Source of the DNA: an uncultured Spirochaetales bacterium | Lineage (GTDB): Bacteria; Spirochaetota; Spirochaetia; Sphaerochaetales; Sphaerochaetaceae | Assembly: GCA_934277975.1 (NCBI GenBank) | Contig: CAKQWE010000003.1 | Location: 70,683-134,682 of the forward strand | Length of the DNA stretch: 64,000 bases | Direction: 5' to 3' | Notes under the pieces: generated by a model | What the model was told of the DNA's origin: nothing | Database searches by the model: none | Seen by the model: the letters and a program-made list of their open reading frames with translations, nothing else | Part shown: piece after piece, positions 59,522 through 64,000 of the stretch | How the letters are laid out: each line of letters opens with the position of its first letter | Position numbering within the stretch: position 1 is the stretch's first letter | Translations under genes and position numbers: made by a program

Positions 59522-60133
59522 ATGGCAGAGATTCAAAAGAACTTCTGGGTCCTTGAAGGGCTCGACGGTGCAGGGACGACGACACAGCTTAGAAACATCG
59601 AGGCATACCTCACCCAAAAAGGTGTGAAGGTGCATTGTACGGCGGAGCCTACGGTCCATGAGACAGGCCGGTTCCTCAGAAGAGTCCTAAGCGGAGAGGT
59701 CAAGGTTCCGCAGTCCACTGTGGCATACCTCTTTGCAGCGGACAGGGACGACCATTTGTACAATCCGGAGTATGGAATCCTTTCCCATGTCGCACAGGGT
59801 GAGGTCGTGGTCTCGGACCGCTACAAGTTCTCATCCCTTGCCTATCAGAGCATTGGGTTCGATTTCAAGCGTGTAGACGAACTCAATTCAGCCTTCCCCT
59901 ACCCCCAGGTCGTCATATTCATAGACACTCCGCTCCAATCGTGCATAGACCGCATAGATTCCAGAGGCCAGGCCAAGGAGATATATGAGAAGCTTGATTA
60001 TCAGAGACAGGTGCTTGCAAACTACGAAAGGATATTCTCCAACCTCCCTTCCGGCTGCAGACTGCTTCGCATAGACGGTTCCCAGACAAAGGAGAAGATC
60101 TTCTCAGACATAGTTCGAGAGCTTGGTATTTGA
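59522..60133 (+). CDS. tmk: dTMP kinase
   Basis: Phosphorylates dTMP to dTDP. The 203-residue protein has the P-loop GLDGAGTTTQ (Thr replaces the usual Lys), the YLFAADRDDHL segment, the SDRYKFSSLAYQ (DR[YH]) motif and a lid with SRGQAKEIYEKLDYQ. ATG 59522 has no ribosome binding site; the longer frame from 59495 starts inside the promoter and is rejected. It is likely to be translated from a nearly leaderless mRNA. Confidence 0.92.
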   Translation: MAEIQKNFWVLEGLDGAGTTTQLRNIEAYLTQKGVKVHCTAEPTVHETGRFLRRVLSGEVKVPQSTVAYLFAADRDDHLYNPEYGILSHVAQGEVVVSDRYKFSSLAYQSIGFDFKRVDELNSAFPYPQVVIFIDTPLQSCIDRIDSRGQAKEIYEKLDYQRQVLANYERIFSNLPSGCRLLRIDGSQTKEKIFSDIVRELGI

Positions 60134-60184
60134 GCTGTTTTTGGTTTTTTGATACTTTTTGTTGCTGTTTGTTGCATTTTTTGG

Positions 60185-60212
60185 TTGCGTTCCTTCCAAA
60201 TTGTGGTAGCAT
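60185..60212 (+). promoter_or_regulatory. candidate promoter of the nucleoside ABC transporter
   Basis: TTGCGT (60185-60190), 16 bases and TAGCAT (60207-60212). It lies in a T-rich stretch between tmk and the ATPase gene. The fit is moderate. Confidence 0.45.
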
Positions 60213-60250
60213 TACCCTGATATCCTCACAAAAAGGAAAAGGACACAACA

Positions 60251-61783
60251 GTGCAGAACAAGTGTGCAATAGAACTCAAAGGCATAACCAAAACCTTTGG
60301 TAAGGTCGTGGCCAACGATGACATCAATCTGTCCATAAACAGGGGTGAGATACTGTGTCTGCTTGGTGAGAACGGCAGCGGAAAGACGACACTCATGAAC
60401 ATGCTTTCCGGCATCTATCAGCCCGATGGTGGAGAGATCTTCAAGGATGGCGAACCTGTTGCCATAAGGTCCCCAAGGGATGCCTACGACCTTGGCATAG
60501 GCATGATCCACCAGCATTACCATTTGGTTGATGTCTTTACAGCAGCCCAGAACATAATCCTTGGTCTTGACGACGGGAAGATGGATCTTGGAGCCGTGAA
60601 CGAGAAGGTCAAGGAGATATGCGACCGCTACGGATTCGACATAGATCCAAAGAAGAAGGTCTACGACATGTCCGTTTCGCAGAAACAGACAGTAGAGATC
60701 GTAAAGGTGCTCTACAGAGGTGCTGAGATCCTTATCCTGGATGAGCCAACGGCCGTCCTTACACCTCAGGAGACAGACAAGCTCTTTGCAGTTCTCAGGA
60801 ACATGAAGGCTGACAACAAGGCCATTGTCCTCATCACCCACAAGCTTGCAGAGGTGCTTGACGTATCGGACAAGGTCGCGATCCTTCGCAAGGGCAAGTA
60901 CATTGGAACTGTAGATACCAAGACCGCTACGGCGCAGTCCCTTACGGACATGATGGTAGGACGTTCCGTCAAGCTCAACATAGACCGTCCGCTGTACTCC
61001 AATCCAAAGGACAAGCTAGTCATCGAGAACCTAACGGTAGTGGATGGAGAGGGTGTTAGAAAGCTTGATGGTGTCACCTTTACTGCAAAGTCCGGAGAGA
61101 TCCTTGGTGTTGCAGGAATTGCAGGTTCTGGCCAGAAGGAGCTTCTTGAATCGATATCAGGTCTCTACCCCATCATGGAAGGTTCAATACTTTTCAACGG
61201 AGCTGACGGTTCCCAGATAGAGCTTGTTGGAAAGACTCCTATGCAGATACGCAACATTGGCGTTGGCATGGGCTTTGTTCCTGAGGACAGGCTTGGAATG
61301 GGACTTGTAGGTTCAATGGGAATGACCAACAACATGATGCTGCGCTCCTGGAGACATGGAAAGGGAATTTTCTTCAACAAGAAGGCTCCTCAGGCCCTTG
61401 CTGACAAGGTTTGGGATGAACTTGAGGTTGTGACACCTTCCACGGAGTTCCCTGTTCGCAGAATGTCCGGTGGAAACATACAGAAGGTCCTTGTTGGTAG
61501 AGAGATAGCTTCCAATCCGCCTGTGCTGCTTACGGCCTATGCTGTAAGAGGTCTTGACATTAATACTTCCTATGCGATCTACAATCTGTTGACTGAGCAG
61601 AAAATGAACGGAGCTGCAGTCCTCTACATTGGAGAGGAGCTGGATGTCCTTCTTGAGCTGTGCGACAGAATCCTTGTCCTCTGCGGAGGAAAGGTCAGTG
61701 GAATCGTGGATGCAAGGAACACGACTAAGGAAGAGATTGGTTTCATGATGACCACTGTTGGTGGAAAGGGAGGCAAGAAATGA
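60251..61783 (+). CDS. nucleoside/simple-sugar ABC transporter, ATP-binding protein
   Basis: A 510-residue ATPase with two fused ABC domains, of the BmpA/NupO/RbsA-like class. Domain 1 is complete: Walker A GENGSGKTT, Q loop HQHYHL, signature MSVSQKQ and Walker B LILDEPTA. Domain 2 is degenerate: its Walker A region reads GIAGSGQKE, and the Walker B region reads LLTAYAVRGLD instead of the usual Q-P-T-R-G-L-D form. In T. pallidum, comparable genes close to tamB belong to the PnrA purine-nucleoside transporter. The GTG start has AAAGGA upstream. Confidence 0.9.
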   Translation: MQNKCAIELKGITKTFGKVVANDDINLSINRGEILCLLGENGSGKTTLMNMLSGIYQPDGGEIFKDGEPVAIRSPRDAYDLGIGMIHQHYHLVDVFTAAQNIILGLDDGKMDLGAVNEKVKEICDRYGFDIDPKKKVYDMSVSQKQTVEIVKVLYRGAEILILDEPTAVLTPQETDKLFAVLRNMKADNKAIVLITHKLAEVLDVSDKVAILRKGKYIGTVDTKTATAQSLTDMMVGRSVKLNIDRPLYSNPKDKLVIENLTVVDGEGVRKLDGVTFTAKSGEILGVAGIAGSGQKELLESISGLYPIMEGSILFNGADGSQIELVGKTPMQIRNIGVGMGFVPEDRLGMGLVGSMGMTNNMMLRSWRHGKGIFFNKKAPQALADKVWDELEVVTPSTEFPVRRMSGGNIQKVLVGREIASNPPVLLTAYAVRGLDINTSYAIYNLLTEQKMNGAAVLYIGEELDVLLELCDRILVLCGGKVSGIVDARNTTKEEIGFMMTTVGGKGGKK

Positions 61784-62874
61784 CAAACGAGTCAAAGACC
61801 CCTCTGATTAGGCTTGCAAAACGCGATGCAATGGATCCAAAGAAGGTCTGGGCCATTAGGGTTGGTTCCATCGTTGTCGCCTTGATACTTGGAATGATTC
61901 CAATCCTCATGGCAGGGAAGAATCCGTTCCAGTCCTATGGAATAATGATAAGCGGTGCGCTTTCAAAGCCCGGCTACATACGCCAAACGGTCAAGAAGGC
62001 CATCCCCCTACTTGGATGTGCTCTGGCCATAGCGCCTTGTTTCAAGATGAAGTTCTGGAACATTGGAGCTGAAGGTCAGATCACGATGGGAGCCATATTC
62101 GCTTCTTTCATAGCGATAAAGCTCGCACCTGTTGTCCAGTCGAGGTTCGTTGTCGTCTCCCTTATGATGATAGCTGGAATCATTGGTGGTGCAATCTGGG
62201 CTTTCATTCCAGGTTTCTTCAAGGCCAAGTACAATACGAACGAAACACTTTTCACACTCATGATGAACTACATTGCCATTGGAATAGTCCGTTGGCTCCA
62301 GGGTGGGCCATGGGAAGGAAGACCTGGGACCCAGATCATTCCAATGTTCCCTGACAACGCACTTCTTCCAAGGGTGTTTGGAATCTACTGCGGTTGGATT
62401 ATCGTCCTTGTCCTGGTGGTTCTAGTCCATATCTACATGAACTATACCAAACACGGCTACGAAGTGGCTGTCATTGGAGACTCCCTCAACACGGCGCGCT
62501 ATGCTGGAATGAACGTTGGTTGGGTCATGATGAGGACAATGCTCCTTTCGGGTGCAATCTGTGGAATAGTTGGTTGGATGCTCGTCTCCGGAGCAAACGG
62601 AACGCTCAACAGCGACGTTGCAGGCGGTGTTGGATTCACTTCCATCACGGTTGCATGGCTCAGCCAGCTCAACAGCTTTGCTATGATAATCATAGCTTCC
62701 ATCCTTGCAATCATAAGCAAAGGATCTGCAACTTTACAGACAAAGCTGGCTGTTCCTGCTTCAGTTGCGGAGATCGTATCTGGAATACTTCTCTTCTGCA
62801 TGCTTGGATGTGAGTTCTTCATCAACTACAAGCTCATATTCAGAGGCAAGAAGGACAAGGAGGTGCAGGCATGA
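61780..62874 (+). CDS. nucleoside ABC transporter permease 1
   Basis: A 364-residue inner-membrane permease of the BPD_transp_2 family (NupP/YufP-like), with about 9-10 helices. The family block FWNIGAEGQITMGAIFASF is clear, as is the GYEVAVIGDSLNTARYAG segment. It overlaps the ATPase gene and the next permease gene by 4 bp each. Confidence 0.92.
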   Translation: MTNESKTPLIRLAKRDAMDPKKVWAIRVGSIVVALILGMIPILMAGKNPFQSYGIMISGALSKPGYIRQTVKKAIPLLGCALAIAPCFKMKFWNIGAEGQITMGAIFASFIAIKLAPVVQSRFVVVSLMMIAGIIGGAIWAFIPGFFKAKYNTNETLFTLMMNYIAIGIVRWLQGGPWEGRPGTQIIPMFPDNALLPRVFGIYCGWIIVLVLVVLVHIYMNYTKHGYEVAVIGDSLNTARYAGMNVGWVMMRTMLLSGAICGIVGWMLVSGANGTLNSDVAGGVGFTSITVAWLSQLNSFAMIIIASILAIISKGSATLQTKLAVPASVAEIVSGILLFCMLGCEFFINYKLIFRGKKDKEVQA

Positions 62875-63857
62875 ACGCTTTGGTGCTTCTATTTGGTGCA
62901 GCCGGTGCATACGGCACGGCTCTTATGTTTGGAACCCTTGGTGAAATCCTCACCGAGAAGTCAGGTAACATGAACCTTGGTGTCGAGGGCATCATGTACA
63001 TGGGAGGAATCTTTGGACTCATCGCCCCAAACCTCTATGAACAGGCTGTTGGTGAAGGCAATGCAAATCCTTTTGTTGCAATTCTTCTGGCAATAGTCGC
63101 TGCTTTTGCAGTCGGTGCCTTGGCAGGTGCCCTCTTCTCCTTCATAACGGTGACCCTCAGAGCCAACCAAAACGTTACAGGTCTTGCAATGGCCACGTTT
63201 GGTACAGGAGTTGCAAAGTTCGCAGGGGAGCTCAGAAGGCTTCAGGTTGGTGGCTACGTAACCCTTTCCAACGACCTCAAGTTTGCATTCGACAACAAGT
63301 TCATGCCTGACTTTCTGAAGAACATACCTGTTGTTGGTAGGATCGTCTTCGACCAGTCAGAGTTCTTCTATGTTGGCATTATCCTTGCTGTTGCAATGCA
63401 TCTCTTTCTAACCAAGACAAAGACAGGTCTCTACCTCAGAGCCGTTGGAGAGTCACCTGTCACAGCCGATGCCGCCGGCATCAACATCACAAAGTACAAG
63501 TACATTGCAACGATGGTGGGCGGTGGAATATCAGCCATTGGCGGTATGGTCTACACCATGACGACTGCCGGATGCGTATGGATCGAAGCTTCCCTTTCAG
63601 GAACGGGCTGGCTTGCCGTTGCACTTGTAATCTTCTGCACATGGAGACCTCTCAATGCAATATGGAGCTCCATCCTGTTTGGAGCTCTTATGATAATGTA
63701 TCTGAGGATAATCGTTCCATTCTTCCCAACGGAGCTGTACAAGATCCTGCCATATGTAGTTACGATTATCGTGCTTGTCATAACAAGCATGAGGAACATA
63801 AAGGACAAGCAGCCACCTGCATCCCTTGGAGTGAACTACTTCAGAGAGGAAAGATAG
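62871..63857 (+). CDS. nucleoside ABC transporter permease 2
   Basis: A 328-residue second permease of the same family (NupQ/YufQ-like), marked by GEILTEKSGNMNLGVEGIM and LRAVGESPVTADAAGIN. It completes an ATPase-permease-permease operon. No substrate-binding lipoprotein (BmpA/PnrA type) is encoded in the window, although the operon ends in a terminator 21 bp further on. Confidence 0.92.
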   Translation: MNALVLLFGAAGAYGTALMFGTLGEILTEKSGNMNLGVEGIMYMGGIFGLIAPNLYEQAVGEGNANPFVAILLAIVAAFAVGALAGALFSFITVTLRANQNVTGLAMATFGTGVAKFAGELRRLQVGGYVTLSNDLKFAFDNKFMPDFLKNIPVVGRIVFDQSEFFYVGIILAVAMHLFLTKTKTGLYLRAVGESPVTADAAGINITKYKYIATMVGGGISAIGGMVYTMTTAGCVWIEASLSGTGWLAVALVIFCTWRPLNAIWSSILFGALMIMYLRIIVPFFPTELYKILPYVVTIIVLVITSMRNIKDKQPPASLGVNYFREER

Positions 63858-63878
63858 AGATTGCTTCTCTCAAAGTCT

Positions 63879-63909
63879 GGACGGTCTGTTTTTCAGGCCG
63901 TCCTTTTTT
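63879..63909 (+). terminator. intrinsic terminator of the nucleoside transporter operon
   Basis: GGACGGTCTG and CAGGCCGTCC form a 10-bp stem (one T-G) around TTTTT, followed by six T. The remaining 91 bases to the window end contain nothing I can support. Confidence 0.95.
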
Positions 63910-64000
63910 ATTGCAACAAACGGTGCCAATTGAAAAAGTAAATGCAACGGTAGGCCGTCCAAGGTGAAGTTGCATTTTGCTCTACACTGAAGTAGCAACA

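Overview
The window looks like a chromosomal segment of a spirochaete (order Spirochaetales, Treponema/Sphaerochaeta-like). The evidence is gene content and order: a very long GreA (about 890 aa, with the GreA domain only at the C-terminus), the cluster tamB-bamA-mutS next to a purine-nucleoside-type ABC transporter, the block rimP-nusA-infB-rbfA-truB-ribF-rpsO-pnp, and dnaG-rpoD-zinc-ribbon protein. GC is intermediate (near 50% by eye). Outer-membrane biogenesis genes (BamA, TamB, an LptF/LptG pair) and several lipoproteins indicate a diderm cell.

Layout. 1-3.9 kb: end of a DUF1015 gene, an amino-acid permease, a uracil permease with a terminator in its leader, and tRNA-Thr(TGT). 3.9-7.9 kb: an accessory island with a decayed and an intact Rpn-type PD-(D/E)XK gene, an orphan gene fragment, an unknown 200-aa protein, a DUF4143 ATPase and two copies of a 70-bp double stem-loop repeat. 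8.0-18.9 kb (+): tRNA-Tyr, YkgJ-type protein, dnaG, rpoD, zinc-ribbon coiled coil, RNase P RNA, lipoprotein, radical SAM-DUF2344 fusion, mazG, phosphatase-family protein. 18.9-27.2 kb (-): rpe-dtd-recA-scpA-scpB-rluB-cmk-rpsA-TPR anchor-lipoprotein. 27.2-30.3 kb (+): a 380-bp non-coding leader and greA. 30.3-31.2 kb: ISL3 wreckage. 31.2-33.4 kb: MATE exporter and higBA. 33.4-47.6 kb (-): one long housekeeping series from rimP to a NUDIX gene. 47.8-48.8 kb (+): an MtnA/eIF2B-type isomerase. 48.9-59.4 kb (-): tamB-bamA-mutS-comF. 59.5-64 kb (+): tmk and a nucleoside ABC transporter (ATPase plus two permeases), ending in a terminator.

Most genes are housekeeping and run in tight operons with 1-17 bp overlaps. 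The (-) series from rimP to lptG/tgt joins translation initiation, RNA decay and envelope lipid transport. The recA-scpAB-cmk-rpsA series joins DNA maintenance and translation. Uracil permease, nucleoside transporter, dUTPase, CMP kinase and dTMP kinase suggest active nucleobase/nucleoside salvage.

The parts most worth a second look are non-coding: the 70-bp paired stem-loop repeats around the ATPase gene, abutting divergent tamB/tmk promoters that predict nearly leaderless mRNAs, and intrinsic terminators placed immediately before rimP, greA and uraA. I did not find a CRISPR array, prophage or a clearly new multi-gene system.
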